Origin: Dokdonia sp. Dokd-P16
Lineage (GTDB): Bacteria > Bacteroidota > Bacteroidia > Flavobacteriales > Flavobacteriaceae
NCBI RefSeq assembly: GCF_003095655.1
Contig: NZ_CP029151.1
Coordinates: 2,045,001-2,109,000, forward strand
DNA length: 64,000 bases
Reading direction: 5' to 3'
Below, in pieces: positions 35,079-45,100 of the stretch. The first letter of the stretch is position 1; the number at the start of each line of letters is the position of its first letter. A program made the position numbers and the translations under genes. The notes below the pieces were generated by a model, which saw only the letters and a program-made list of their open reading frames with translations, made no database searches and was not told where the DNA came from.

Positions 35079-36041
35079 ATGATAAAATGGATTCTCTTAT
35101 TGTGTTTTCCCCTTTTTGTGGTAGCACAAAATGATAACGCTTTCGCGAAAGCGGAAACTCTTTTTAAGAAAGAACAGTATCAACAAGCAAAACCATTTTT
35201 CAAAACATACTTATCTACGCATCCCACTCATGCAAAAACTATCGAATATCTAGGCGATATAGAAGGCTATGCAGAAAACTGGAATGATGCCATATCATAT
35301 TATGAGCAACTAGTTGAGCAGTATCCTAACAATGCAAACTATCATTATAAATATGGTGGCGTGATGGGTATGAAAGCCCTAGCAGTAAATAAGCTGAGAG
35401 CGGCGACTATGATAGGTGATATCAAGGAAGCTTTTGAAACAGCAGCAACACTTGACCCAAAACATATTGAAGCTAGATGGGCGCTTATTGAGTTTTATAT
35501 TCAGTTACCAAGTATTATAGGTGGAAGTGAAGATAAAGCCATGAAATATGCAGATCAGCTGTCCAAAATATCACCAGTAGATGGGTATCTAGCCCATGGA
35601 TATATTGCAGAATACAATGACCGTCCTAAGGATGCAGAGGTAAATTATAGAAAGGCCGTTCAAGTAGGTGGCTCTGTAACTTGTTACCAGAAATTACAAG
35701 AGCACTACGAGAAAAATAATAAACCAGAGGATGCTCTTGCAACGGTAAAAGCCGCTCAGACTAAACATAAAGAAGATAATAGATTGCATTATCAATTTGG
35801 GAAAATTGCTGGTCAATACGGAATAGGTTTAGATCAAGGGATCTCTTGTTTGCAAAAATATATTGATAATTATACAGCAAAAGACGGAGTGCCTAAAGAC
35901 TGGGCTTACTTAAGACTCGCTCAGATTTATAAGCATAAAGGAGATAAAAGTAAGGCAGAGCAATGGATAGGGAAAGCATTAGCTAGCCGTTCTGACTTTA
36001 AGGAGGCGCTACAAGAGCGTAAGGAAATCCAGTTGCTTTAA
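35079..36041 (+). CDS. Secreted tetratricopeptide-repeat protein
   Basis: 320 residues. Signal peptide MIKWILLLCFPLFVVAQ, then about six TPR-like helical pairs (AETLFKKEQYQQAKPFFKTYL, GDIEGYAENWNDAISYYEQLV and others) and ALQERKEIQLL at the end. A palindrome copy places AFAKA at residues 21-25, on the first TPR helix just after the cleavage site. ATG 35079 was chosen because the signal peptide starts there; a TATATTTG element lies 14 bases upstream. It probably acts as a periplasmic protein-interaction scaffold; the partner is unknown. Its stop overlaps the convergent peptidase gene by 4 bases. Confidence 0.85.
   Translation: MIKWILLLCFPLFVVAQNDNAFAKAETLFKKEQYQQAKPFFKTYLSTHPTHAKTIEYLGDIEGYAENWNDAISYYEQLVEQYPNNANYHYKYGGVMGMKALAVNKLRAATMIGDIKEAFETAATLDPKHIEARWALIEFYIQLPSIIGGSEDKAMKYADQLSKISPVDGYLAHGYIAEYNDRPKDAEVNYRKAVQVGGSVTCYQKLQEHYEKNNKPEDALATVKAAQTKHKEDNRLHYQFGKIAGQYGIGLDQGISCLQKYIDNYTAKDGVPKDWAYLRLAQIYKHKGDKSKAEQWIGKALASRSDFKEALQERKEIQLL
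35138..35153. repeat. Dispersed palindrome, exact 16-mer, in the TPR gene
   Basis: Read as NAFAKAETLF at residues 21-25, within the mature N-terminus next to the signal peptide. Confidence 0.95.
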
Positions 36042-36775
36042 GAGCGTAAGGCTGGATTAATATCCATTACATTATCTTGGAGATAGCGGTCTATAAACGA
36101 CTCTGTAAAATGCTCGCTTCCTAATAATTTAGCCGATTGTAACTTGTTTTTAATAGGCAATTTTTGATATTCATTAAGATAGTCTAGTGACAAACTTTTA
36201 AAGCTGTAATGCCACGGCTCGTAGTTAAAACCCTTACGGTTATGGTCATCTGTATAGACTAAGTAAAAGCCATATGTATTTGCATTCTTATCCATCCACT
36301 CTTTAAACTTACAGAAAGGGCCATTACCATGAAATTTAGATGGTACGAGTAGTCCACCAGAAACTTTTGGAGTGGCGTCTACAATATCTATATCTGTACC
36401 CCAGTGATGTCTTGAAGTACCAGGGATGGTGGAGTATTCAATTATTTTTTCAATTGCCGCAGTAGGGTTGAGTCCGCTTTCGCGAAAGCTTTTGTACTTG
36501 CGTTCCCAGATTCTATTTTGGTGGTTATAGTCTCTATAGCTAGATACTACTTGGAATTTGATTCCTTCCTTAAATGCTGCACTTCTCATCTCTTCATAAG
36601 CAACTGCAGCTTCTGGTCGAAGTCTGTATGCTGAGGTCTTAGTAAGAAGCGGAGCACCTTTACCTAGCAATTCATCTTCAGAAATACCTTGAAAAAATGA
36701 TGTGGTTGCGTGAAGTGGGAGGGAGGCAGCAACAGCTCCTAGCAACGTTAATTTTGAAAATGTGCGTCTGTTCAT
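36038..36775 (-). CDS. M15B D-alanyl-D-alanine carboxypeptidase (VanY/LdcB type)
   Basis: 245 residues. The signal peptide MNRRTFSKLTLLGAVAASLPLHA has the twin Arg of a Tat signal. The zinc site is complete: SYRDYNHQ, then SRHHWGTDIDIV (His and Asp ligands) and the final EPWHYSF with catalytic Glu and ligand His. It would trim D-Ala from muropeptides in the periplasm. A palindrome copy is read as SFRESGL, the third reading frame. It overlaps the double GNAT gene upstream by 4 bases. Confidence 0.9.
   Translation of the reverse strand: MNRRTFSKLTLLGAVAASLPLHATTSFFQGISEDELLGKGAPLLTKTSAYRLRPEAAVAYEEMRSAAFKEGIKFQVVSSYRDYNHQNRIWERKYKSFRESGLNPTAAIEKIIEYSTIPGTSRHHWGTDIDIVDATPKVSGGLLVPSKFHGNGPFCKFKEWMDKNANTYGFYLVYTDDHNRKGFNYEPWHYSFKSLSLDYLNEYQKLPIKNKLQSAKLLGSEHFTESFIDRYLQDNVMDINPALRS
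36475..36489. repeat. Dispersed palindrome (15 of 16) in the M15B gene
   Basis: CGCTTTCGCGAAAGC, read on the minus strand as FRESG. It is the only copy with an intact core that uses this frame. Confidence 0.92.
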
Positions 36776-37737
36776 AGTAAGTCTTTTTTCATTCTAACAT
36801 GAGGCCCTACTTGCGGAATATCAAATTCTTCCCCTATCAATTTGTAACCTAGATTTTTATAAAAGTCTAGTGCAACTGTGCGAGCATTAAACCATAAGAT
36901 AGTGCGTTCTCTTTCCTTTAAGATTTCTTCACCTTTTTTAAGTATTTGTGCCGCTATTCCTTTATTGCGATATTCTGGTAATACGGCCATGCCACGTAAG
37001 CGCGTCTGTATGCCAGTAAATTCCTCGTGAGTATCTTCCATAAAACTAGCGACACCCACTATACTGTTGTTATGATACATTCCTAAGTGAAAGGTAGAAG
37101 CTTGTTCATCTGCCTCCATATACACATCTTCAATTGGTCTGCCAGCTCGTAAAACAGGATGTCTTACTGGCCAAGTATCTTGTGCAGCAATTTCTCGAAG
37201 CGAGTAATCTTCATTATCTAGACGATATAAAATCGAAGGCTGATCATCGTAATTAATTTGCCTAATATTTTTCATGTTACATTTCTCTAAAATCTTGCGA
37301 GATTGTAAATTATCTACATGAGCGTGAGCAACTAGAAATGGTAATTGTAGATCAGAAAAAGCGTAGGCGATACAAGCTTTGGCACTTTCTGTAGCATATC
37401 CTTGCTTCCAGTGTTTTTTATAAAACCGAAATCCTATATCTACGGCTCCTTTTTCTTTATGAAGTTTAAGTCCGCACCATCCTAAAAAAACATTATCTTC
37501 TTTTCTAATCACAGCATACCTTGCTAATGATACCTTTAATGAAGCTTTGATAGATGCAGTAGTGCGTAACCTAATATATTCACTTATGAAGCCTTGAGCT
37601 TCTTTTAGATTTTTGAATGCACTATCTCCGGTATATTTAATAACATCTGGATCGTTATTCATTTCATAAAGATGTACAGCATCTTCATAGATAAATGCTC
37701 TTAAATACAAACGTTCTGTTTCCAGAATGGTAGTCAT
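36772..37737 (-). CDS. Protein with two GNAT acetyltransferase domains
   Basis: 321 residues. Residues 1 to about 170 are a RimJ/RimL-type GNAT (TERLYLRAFIYEDAVHLYEMNNDPDVIKYTGD, with HWKQGYATESAKACIAYAF at the acetyl-CoA site). From about 175 a second GNAT domain carries VLPEYRNKGIAAQILKKGEEI and ARTVALDFYKNLGYKLIGEEF. Both acetyl-CoA loops are intact. The substrates are unknown. It overlaps its neighbours by 1 and 4 bases, in a three-gene unit with the short GNAT and the M15B peptidase. Confidence 0.87.
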   Translation of the reverse strand: MTTILETERLYLRAFIYEDAVHLYEMNNDPDVIKYTGDSAFKNLKEAQGFISEYIRLRTTASIKASLKVSLARYAVIRKEDNVFLGWCGLKLHKEKGAVDIGFRFYKKHWKQGYATESAKACIAYAFSDLQLPFLVAHAHVDNLQSRKILEKCNMKNIRQINYDDQPSILYRLDNEDYSLREIAAQDTWPVRHPVLRAGRPIEDVYMEADEQASTFHLGMYHNNSIVGVASFMEDTHEEFTGIQTRLRGMAVLPEYRNKGIAAQILKKGEEILKERERTILWFNARTVALDFYKNLGYKLIGEEFDIPQVGPHVRMKKDLL

Positions 37738-38021
37738 TAAGCAAGCACGTCTTTAAATTCTGGGTTACGATCAAATTGAACCTCTGCAAAAGGACATAGC
37801 GGATTAATCTTAAGATTATTTTCTCTAGCAAACGTTACAGCGTGAGCCATAAGCTTTGAAGCGTAACCCTTTCCTTCTTGCGCGATTTTAGTCTCTGTAT
37901 GGTCTATTGTGATTACAGAATTATCATCTTTAGAGTAGGTAAGTTCTGATATAATACCATTTTCACCTTTTATATAAAAGACACCTCGGTCATCTCTTTC
38001 TTTATGCTGTATGGTCATCAC
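37737..38021 (-). CDS. Short GNAT-fold N-acetyltransferase (YidJ/GCN5-related)
   Basis: 94 residues of the minimal GNAT type. GKGYASKLMAHAVTFARENNLKINPLCPFAEVQFDRNPEF has the CoA loop (EGKGYAS) and the family C-terminal LCPFAxxxxxxNPE. The first two codons are both ATG, so the start is uncertain by one residue. It overlaps the double GNAT gene by one base. The substrate is unknown. Confidence 0.85.
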   Translation of the reverse strand: MMTIQHKERDDRGVFYIKGENGIISELTYSKDDNSVITIDHTETKIAQEGKGYASKLMAHAVTFARENNLKINPLCPFAEVQFDRNPEFKDVLA

Positions 38022-38086
38022 TTTTTTTATTTAAAAATATAAATAAAGAGTAAAGCAGCCTAACAAAGTTCGTTTTTGGGAAATAT

Positions 38087-39235
38087 TTAGCGATTTATGT
38101 AAAATGCACCTGCTAGATCCTTTTGATCTTTAAGCTTAAGCACATAATAGTAAGTACCTACTGGCAGTTTATCGTCCTGAGATACAGTGACCCTTCCCTG
38201 TGACGTTCCATCAAACGAGTTGTCGTAGTTTTTCATTGAGAAAACTTCTACACCCCATCTGTTAAAAATGAATAGTTCATTGTCTGGACTGGTAGCTAAT
38301 CCTTCGATAACAAAAGTCTCATTGATGCCATCACCGTTAGGGGAGAAGAAGGTATAAACATTTATAGAGCTACCTCCTCTTAACACAGAACCAAGCGTAA
38401 GCGCCGAAAAACCATTTGGCTCAAAGATGTCAGATGTTATCTGGCCATTAGTTTCATTTCCTGTGATTTGTGTATTTCCTAAGTCCACCCATCTATTTAG
38501 AACTTCAGAGTAACCCACAACTCGTAAAGACTCAATTCCATCTGCAAGAACAGGTACTTGTGTTTCTTCATCCCAAGTAAGTCTAGCTTGAACGGGTAAT
38601 GTTCCATTTAAATCCCAATATTCATTAGGATCAATAATGGATAATGTATTTTGAAAAGAATCTCTATCAAAAGACCCAGAAAGCGTACTTGGAGTATTAG
38701 GATCTTCAAAGAAATATGCTGCCTGATACAACTCACCAGCAGGATCTAGAGGGACTACTGTGAGTTGGCGTATTTTAAAATCATCACCTATAGGGAAATC
38801 AAATTCTAGATTTCCTTGATTTGTCACATAACCGTCCACGTGGTTGTCATCACTTTCTCCTAAGTAAATAGCATCATTAGTAAAATCAAGATTAATTCCT
38901 AAGTCTTCACGTGGAGTTGTAATTCTCCCGTTTATAAAGTCTAAAAAATTAGTAACACCCACAGATACCTCAAAGTTGAGATCCTCTGGAACATCTACTT
39001 CCATATTAAAGAAAATAGGTTTATTGTTACCTAAAATAAATAGTTCTTCGTCTTGATTATAGAAACCCGCTAGACCTAGATTATTATCAAAGTCTCCATC
39101 ATTCACGAGATCACCATGAAAGCCTATAGCTCCACTTTGATGAATCTGAACATTACCAAAATTATGTGCAGTCTCTTGCGCTTTCGCGAAAGCGAAACCA
39201 CAACATACAAAAATAGCTGTAATTAGATTTTTCAT
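38087..39235 (-). CDS. Secreted protein with type B T9SS sorting domain
   Basis: 382 residues. The signal peptide ends AFAKA|Q at residue 19/20, the AFAKA being a palindrome copy. The middle is beta-rich, without a recognised family. The last 90 residues (VYTFFSPNGDGINETFVI ... FIFNRWGVEVFSM ... VGTYYYVLKL) are the gliding-motility C-terminal (CHU_C, type B) domain that directs export by the type IX system. It is the last gene of the four-gene surface operon and the only one with a clear sorting domain. Confidence 0.9.
   Translation of the reverse strand: MKNLITAIFVCCGFAFAKAQETAHNFGNVQIHQSGAIGFHGDLVNDGDFDNNLGLAGFYNQDEELFILGNNKPIFFNMEVDVPEDLNFEVSVGVTNFLDFINGRITTPREDLGINLDFTNDAIYLGESDDNHVDGYVTNQGNLEFDFPIGDDFKIRQLTVVPLDPAGELYQAAYFFEDPNTPSTLSGSFDRDSFQNTLSIIDPNEYWDLNGTLPVQARLTWDEETQVPVLADGIESLRVVGYSEVLNRWVDLGNTQITGNETNGQITSDIFEPNGFSALTLGSVLRGGSSINVYTFFSPNGDGINETFVIEGLATSPDNELFIFNRWGVEVFSMKNYDNSFDGTSQGRVTVSQDDKLPVGTYYYVLKLKDQKDLAGAFYINR
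39179..39194. repeat. Dispersed palindrome, exact 16-mer, at a signal peptide cleavage site
   Basis: Codes AFAKA at residues 15-19, followed by Q, to give the AxA site AKA|QE of the type B protein. Confidence 0.96.
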
Positions 39236-39239
39236 ATTA

Positions 39240-39893
39240 TTATAATTTTGTTATCGAGGCATTTGTGAAAACTGCGTTGAGGCTAGCCCCTCCAGCATTA
39301 ATTACATATTGAAAATTGATAACATCTCCCGCACTCAAAGAGTAGGTTATTGTGCCAGATGATCCCCAATAATCTTGGCCAGTTAGTGTTACAGAGCCTC
39401 TAGATAAATACCCTATAAGGGAATTGTTGCGTCGTGCGGCCAAAATATATTTAGTGTTACCTACTGGCATATTGCTAGTGGATAGAGATGCAGATATTGC
39501 ATATACCCCATCTTGCTCAATTCTGACTTTGCCTGTATCAACTACAGTAAATAAACCTCCTTCGTTTGCTTGTATATGAGATGAATTAATAGGCATATCA
39601 AAATAAGTGTTATTAGCAGTGGTAAGAATTCCAGATCCTCCATTTCTATTAAGAATAATGCTGCCTCTAGCTGGAACATTCATTTCTTGCCAAGAGGTTC
39701 CGTCATAAAACTTTGCTATTTTCAAGTCGCTGTCGTATGCCATAGCACCAGCTTCTACGCCTGTCATGCTGTTTAATTCTGCTGTGGTAGCTTCATTTAA
39801 TTTTAATAATAACTGTGGGTTTAATGATTGCGCTTTCGCGAAAGCGACAACTAAAAGAAAACAAGCGGTAATATATAGGGATATTTGTTTCAT
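39240..39893 (-). CDS. Exported protein with N-terminal surface module and C1q-like domain
   Basis: 217 residues. The signal peptide ends VAFAKA|QS, the site formed by a palindrome copy. Residues 22 to about 75 (NPQLLLKLNEATTAELNSMTGVEAGAMAYDSDLKIAKFYDGTSWQEM) form a short module shared with the next two genes upstream. Residues from about 85 to the end look like a C1q/TNF-type jelly roll (DGVYAISASLST ... LSAGDVINFQYVINAG), suggesting a trimeric surface protein. No T9SS signal is seen. It lies 4 bases from the type B gene. Confidence 0.7.
   Translation of the reverse strand: MKQISLYITACFLLVVAFAKAQSLNPQLLLKLNEATTAELNSMTGVEAGAMAYDSDLKIAKFYDGTSWQEMNVPARGSIILNRNGGSGILTTANNTYFDMPINSSHIQANEGGLFTVVDTGKVRIEQDGVYAISASLSTSNMPVGNTKYILAARRNNSLIGYLSRGSVTLTGQDYWGSSGTITYSLSAGDVINFQYVINAGGASLNAVFTNASITKL
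39831..39846. repeat. Dispersed palindrome, exact 16-mer, at a signal peptide cleavage site
   Basis: Codes AFAKA at residues 17-21, followed by Q; it provides the cleavage motif of the C1q-like protein. Confidence 0.96.
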
Positions 39894-39896
39894 ACT

Positions 39897-42164
39897 TTAT
39901 TTATATGCCGTAAAAATCACTAGTAGTGCTTCATTGTTAACGTCTTCAGGTTGAACATCAATTAACGCATTAGTATTATTTACTGTAATTACACCATTTG
40001 TATAATTTACATTTACAGTAAATCCATCAGTTGTAAACGCTCCAAATGCTGCTTCTATTTTACCTAGACTGCTTCCATTTTGATCTCCATAACGCACTCC
40101 AATACAATTGCTGCTACTCGCATAACGAGAAATATCGTTTATTGAGTTACCATGTCCCCCTGAATACATTACTTGCTGTACTAAAGAGCCATTTATATTG
40201 CGTGCAAAACCATTCATTGTTCCGTACGAATTGTCAATACCTCTGTCATTATTACCTACGCCATTATCTGAATCTATATTGAGACTTTCAACATTTGCAT
40301 TTGCAACAAATGTTACCTGAGATGGCTCAAACGGAATTCCAGTTATCGTAACAGTTCCTTCTGCTGAGATAATGAAAGTTCCTGTATAAACTGTTGGTCC
40401 TAAATATGCTCCACCATTTGTACCTACTTGAATTTGATTGTTTGCATCATCACTTACTACTTGAGCTGTAAAAGAGACACCATCTTCGTCTGTGTATGTG
40501 ATTTCTCCAGTTGCCGCAGGGTTTACAGCTGTAGTAGTATCATCTTGCTCAAAAGTAGTTACAGTTTCTAAGTTTTGTACAAGTGCAGTGAGATCTAGTT
40601 GCGTGGTTGTGCCGTCTTCAGCTATGTAATCAATATTAGAATTATCTGCATTGAGGGCGATACTTGTAAGTGTTTCGGCACTCATTACATCTATTGTAAC
40701 TGGTGTGCCATTATTGTTGTCAAAAGTAAATGTGCCATCTGTATTTTCAGTTAATGTAGCTTTGTTAACAGTATCTATAGTTCCATCGGGGCTTGAAAGG
40801 CTAAAAGACCCATAACCATTATCTATAAGAGCTACGGTGTCTACATAGGCCTTGTTTGCAGCGTCACCACCATTTACTGGAGTAGCGATATTTAAAACAC
40901 TGTTATTGCTCATGTCTAGATCACCTACCATTGTGTCGCCATCTACATCAACATATAAGCTGTCATAGAATGTTGCGTTAAAGGGGTTGGTTAGAATCCA
41001 TTCTACTGATGTTTCATCATATATATATGTTAACCCTATTTCACTAGTGGGTGAAGCTGTGTTGTTTACAATATAAATGTCACCCTCTACTGCCGCAACA
41101 CCTCCTAATTCATTTGCAGTAATCATTGTTGGATCCGTCGTATTACCAGTGTAAACGCTGCCTACACTTATCGTTACGTTGCCATCAGCATTAGGTGTAT
41201 TGTTGTTTACAGATGCAACCCGTGTACCATAAACCCAGTCTGTACCATTCCAGTAAATTTCATCATTGGTTGTGGTTCCGTTTGATAACATTGGTAATGT
41301 AATCTTATCAGTAAGGTCCACTAGGTTAGTAGGAGAGGCTGGAGTTGTAAGTGATAATTCTGTACCCGTTAATTGGATATCTTGCAATTCATTCTGTACA
41401 TCTGCATCTGCATCTTCAATGTTTATATCAATATTACCTCCATCTTCTAGAGCTATATTGACCACTTCTAAAGGTGTTGTTACTGTGGAGGAGATAGCTT
41501 GATTATCGCTGCTTACGCTAGAAATATCTATTGTTTGGTTCCCAGCAGCATCTGTAATTGTCAATTCTGTACCATTAAAAGCAATACCAGTATTAGTCTC
41601 ATTTAAAGGGTTTGCATCGGCATCCTCTATATTGATTGTTGTGTTTGTTCCATCAGATATTTGAATTTCAACTTCTTGGTTGGCTGTTACTACAGCATTT
41701 GATAGATTTTGAAATTCATTTAAAGGATCGGCATCTGCATCTTGAATATTAATTGTAGCGTTAGTGCCATTTGTTATATCAACACGTGCTTCTTCATTAG
41801 GGATTGTTACTGTTGTACTAAGATCTTGAAATTCGTTTGTAGCATCAGTATCATTAATAACAAAGGAAGTTACAGTGCCATCCTCAGATGTATATGTGAA
41901 TACATTATTACCATCATCAATAAACGTTGTCACAGTTTCGTCAGACTTCGTTAATATGGGTAAAAACCCTGTAGATGTATATTCAAATATTCGATTTACG
42001 TCGGTATTGTAAACGAGCATTCCTATTTCTAAATCTGCAGGGAGGTATGCGTTTATTTCTGCTTGTGAAGCTTTTTGAATATTTACTAATAGGGCAGGGT
42101 TAGTGGTTTGCGCTTTCGCGAAAGCGTAAAAACAAAAAAATAGGAGAGTAATTATTTTTTTCAT
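39897..42164 (-). CDS. Exported adhesin-like repeat protein, 755 residues
   Basis: The signal peptide ends YAFAKA|QT at residue 18/19, a third palindrome-made cleavage site. Then comes the shared N-terminal module (NPALLVNIQKASQAEINAYLPADLEIGMLVYNTDVNRIFEY). A long Asp/Thr/Asn-rich region follows with loose repeats around EDADADPLNEFQNLS and DNNGTPVTIDV. TNTNPDADGNVTISVG-type turns and AANKAYVDT resemble phage tail-fibre and trimeric-adhesin shafts. The C-terminus (about 600-755) is a separate beta domain with no recognised family. It is a smaller relative of the giant protein encoded next to it, probably on the cell surface. Confidence 0.75.
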   Translation of the reverse strand: MKKIITLLFFCFYAFAKAQTTNPALLVNIQKASQAEINAYLPADLEIGMLVYNTDVNRIFEYTSTGFLPILTKSDETVTTFIDDGNNVFTYTSEDGTVTSFVINDTDATNEFQDLSTTVTIPNEEARVDITNGTNATINIQDADADPLNEFQNLSNAVVTANQEVEIQISDGTNTTINIEDADANPLNETNTGIAFNGTELTITDAAGNQTIDISSVSSDNQAISSTVTTPLEVVNIALEDGGNIDINIEDADADVQNELQDIQLTGTELSLTTPASPTNLVDLTDKITLPMLSNGTTTNDEIYWNGTDWVYGTRVASVNNNTPNADGNVTISVGSVYTGNTTDPTMITANELGGVAAVEGDIYIVNNTASPTSEIGLTYIYDETSVEWILTNPFNATFYDSLYVDVDGDTMVGDLDMSNNSVLNIATPVNGGDAANKAYVDTVALIDNGYGSFSLSSPDGTIDTVNKATLTENTDGTFTFDNNNGTPVTIDVMSAETLTSIALNADNSNIDYIAEDGTTTQLDLTALVQNLETVTTFEQDDTTTAVNPAATGEITYTDEDGVSFTAQVVSDDANNQIQVGTNGGAYLGPTVYTGTFIISAEGTVTITGIPFEPSQVTFVANANVESLNIDSDNGVGNNDRGIDNSYGTMNGFARNINGSLVQQVMYSGGHGNSINDISRYASSSNCIGVRYGDQNGSSLGKIEAAFGAFTTDGFTVNVNYTNGVITVNNTNALIDVQPEDVNNEALLVIFTAYK
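42111..42126. repeat. Dispersed palindrome, exact 16-mer, at a signal peptide cleavage site
   Basis: Codes AFAKA at residues 14-18, followed by Q; third in a row in the same operon. Confidence 0.96.
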
Positions 42165-42176
42165 CTTTAGGGTCTA

Positions 42177-45100
42177 TTAAAATCCAGGAATAAGGATAAC
42201 GGTAAACATGAATTCTGAGTTGAAAAACGCTCGATCTGATCCTCCATTATCATTATCACCAATATTTACCGTAAACCCTGCTCCTGTTTGAGCAGAGTAG
42301 GAGATACCTGGGTCATCATTACCTGCTCCAGCTCTTCCTGGCTGACTAAGCTGAATAATGTAATTTGCGTTAGGTAGTGCTGTTGTAAATGTTACAACAT
42401 AAGTCCCAGTTCCTGAGTTTGCAACTGTTGCATTAAAAATTGAACCTCCACCTGCGGCTGCTACTTTTCCAACTGAGTAAATAGTGGGTGCTACTGCAAG
42501 ATATGCACCACCATCTGTTCCTACAGAAAGGGCGTTGTCTGTATCTGCACTAACAACTTGGGCGCTAAAATCATTTCCTTCTTCATCAGTATAAGTGATC
42601 TCTCCAGTTGCTGTAGCGTCTGTTGTTGTTGGAGTGTCGTCTTGGGCAAAAGTGGTTACTGTCTCTGCTGCGGCATCTGCCCATTCTGTCCCGGTTGCAG
42701 TAGCTGTTAGTACTTGTCCTGCTGTTCCAGGTAAATCATTTTCATCAAGAACAGGGCCGTTTAATGCTATAGAATTAGTTATAGTTACAAGCGTCGCGCC
42801 ACCGTCTTCTTCAATATGAATTGCTTCTACTCCTCCTGCAACTATGCCCATTTGGTCAACTAAATTAGGTCTAAATATTCCAGTGTCAGTATCATTTGCA
42901 AATCTAAATGACGGTTCTGTGACAGAGCCATTAGAGTTTAAAAAACCTGCAGAACGAATTGCGCCAGAGACTTGTAATTTGTTGTCAGGAGAATTAGTTC
43001 CAACACCTAGTCTATTGTTTGTGGCATCCCAAAATAATTGGTCATTATCTTCCGTAGGAGTTCCATCTGTATCTGCAAAGAAAATAGATCCTTCAGTTCC
43101 TATATGTGCTAGCGAACTTAAATCTACTGCATTGGGAGTTCCTGTCTCATCAACATACTCTAATTCATTTGTGGTATTATCAAATGTTAATTCTGTTACT
43201 GTTTCGTTGATATTAACTGGAGTAGCTGTTGGGTCTTCATTAGTATAAGTAGCAATGGTGTTTCCTGTTGCTGCTGTTGCCGTTACTGTTGTTACAGTTT
43301 CGTTAATAGCAAAAGGATCACCTTCTTCATTGTTGTAAGTTCCAATTAGGTTTCCTGCAGCGTTGAGGTCAGTTACATCTGTTACAACATCTGCCGCTGG
43401 TTGTGCTACAAATAATGCTCCATCTGCTCCTGCAATTACTGCGTTGTCTGCATCTGCAGATATCAGGTTTACATTAGCATTTGTAGCGTCTTCATTTGCA
43501 TAGGTAAGTTCACCCGCTGCTATAGCTAATTCTGTTACCGTTTCATTGATATTAACTGGAGTAGCTGTTGGGTCTTCATTAGTATAAGTAGCAATGGTGT
43601 TTCCTGTTGCTGCTGTTGCCGTTACTGTTGTTACAGTTTCGTTAATAGCAAAAGGATCACCTTCTTCATTGTTGTAAGTTCCAATTAGGTTTCCTGCAGC
43701 GTTGAGGTCAGTTACATCTGTTACAACATCTGCCGCTGGTTGTGCTACAAATAATGCTCCATCTGCTCCTGCAATTACTGCGTTGTCTGCATCTGCAGAT
43801 ATCAGGTTTACATTTGCATTTGTAGCATCTTCATTTGCATAGGTAAGTTCACCAGCAGCAATTGCTAGTTCCGTTACTGTTTCTTCTTCTGATACATCTA
43901 CAAATAAAGCTCCATCTGCTCCTGCAGTAATGTTGTTATCTGCATCTGCTGATATAAGATTAACATTAGCATTTGTAGCGTCTTCATTTGCATACGTAAG
44001 TGCACCTACAGCTATAGCTAATTCTGTTACTGTTTCGTTGATATTAACTGGAGTAGCTGTTGGGTCTTCATTAGTATAAGTAGCAATGGTGTTTCCTGTT
44101 GCTGCTGTTGCCGTTACTGTTGTTACAGTTTCGTTAATAGCAAAAGGATCACCTTCTTCATTGTTGTAAGTTCCAATTCGGTTTCCTGCAGCGTTGAGGT
44201 CAGTTACATCTGTTACAAAATCTGCCGCTGGTTGTGCTACAAATAATGCTCCATCTGCTCCTGCAATTACTGCGTTGTCTGCATCTGCAGAGATTAGGTT
44301 TACATTTGCATTAGTTGCATCTTCGTTTGCATAGGTAAGTTCACCCGCTGCTATAGCTAATTCTGTTACTGTTTCTTCTTCTGACACATCTACAAATAAA
44401 GCTCCATCTGCTCCTGCAGTAATGTTGTTATCTGCATCTGCTGATATAAGATTTACGTTTGCATTAGTCGCATCTTCGTTTGCATACGTAAGTGCACCTG
44501 CAGCTATAGCTAATTCTGTTACTGTTTCGTTGATATTAACTGGAGTAGCTGTTGGGTCTTCATTAGTATAAGTAGCAATGGTGTTTCCTGTTGCTGCTGT
44601 TGCGGTTACTGTTGTTACAGTTTCGTTAATAGCAAAAGGATCACCTTCTTCATTGTTGTAAGTTCCAATTAGGTTTCCTGCAGCGTTGAGGTCAGTTACA
44701 TCTGTTACAACATCTGCCGCTGGTTGTGCTACAAATAATGCTCCATCTGCTCCTGCAATTACTGCGTTGTCTGCATCTGCAGATATCAGGTTTACATTTG
44801 CATTAGTCGCATCTTCGTTTGCATACGTAAGTGCACCCGCTGCTATAGCTAATTCTGTTACCGTTTCATTGATATTAACTGGAGTAGCTGTTGGGTCTTC
44901 ATTAGTATAAGTAGCAATGGTGTTTCCTGTTGCTGCTGTTGCCGTTACTGTTGTTACAGTTTCGTTAATAGCAAAAGGATCACCTTCTTCATTGTTGTAA
45001 GTTCCAATTAGGTTTCCTGCAGCGTTGAGGTCAGTTACATCTGTTACAACATCTGCCGCTGGTTGTGCTACAAATAATGCTCCATCTGCTCCTGCAATTA

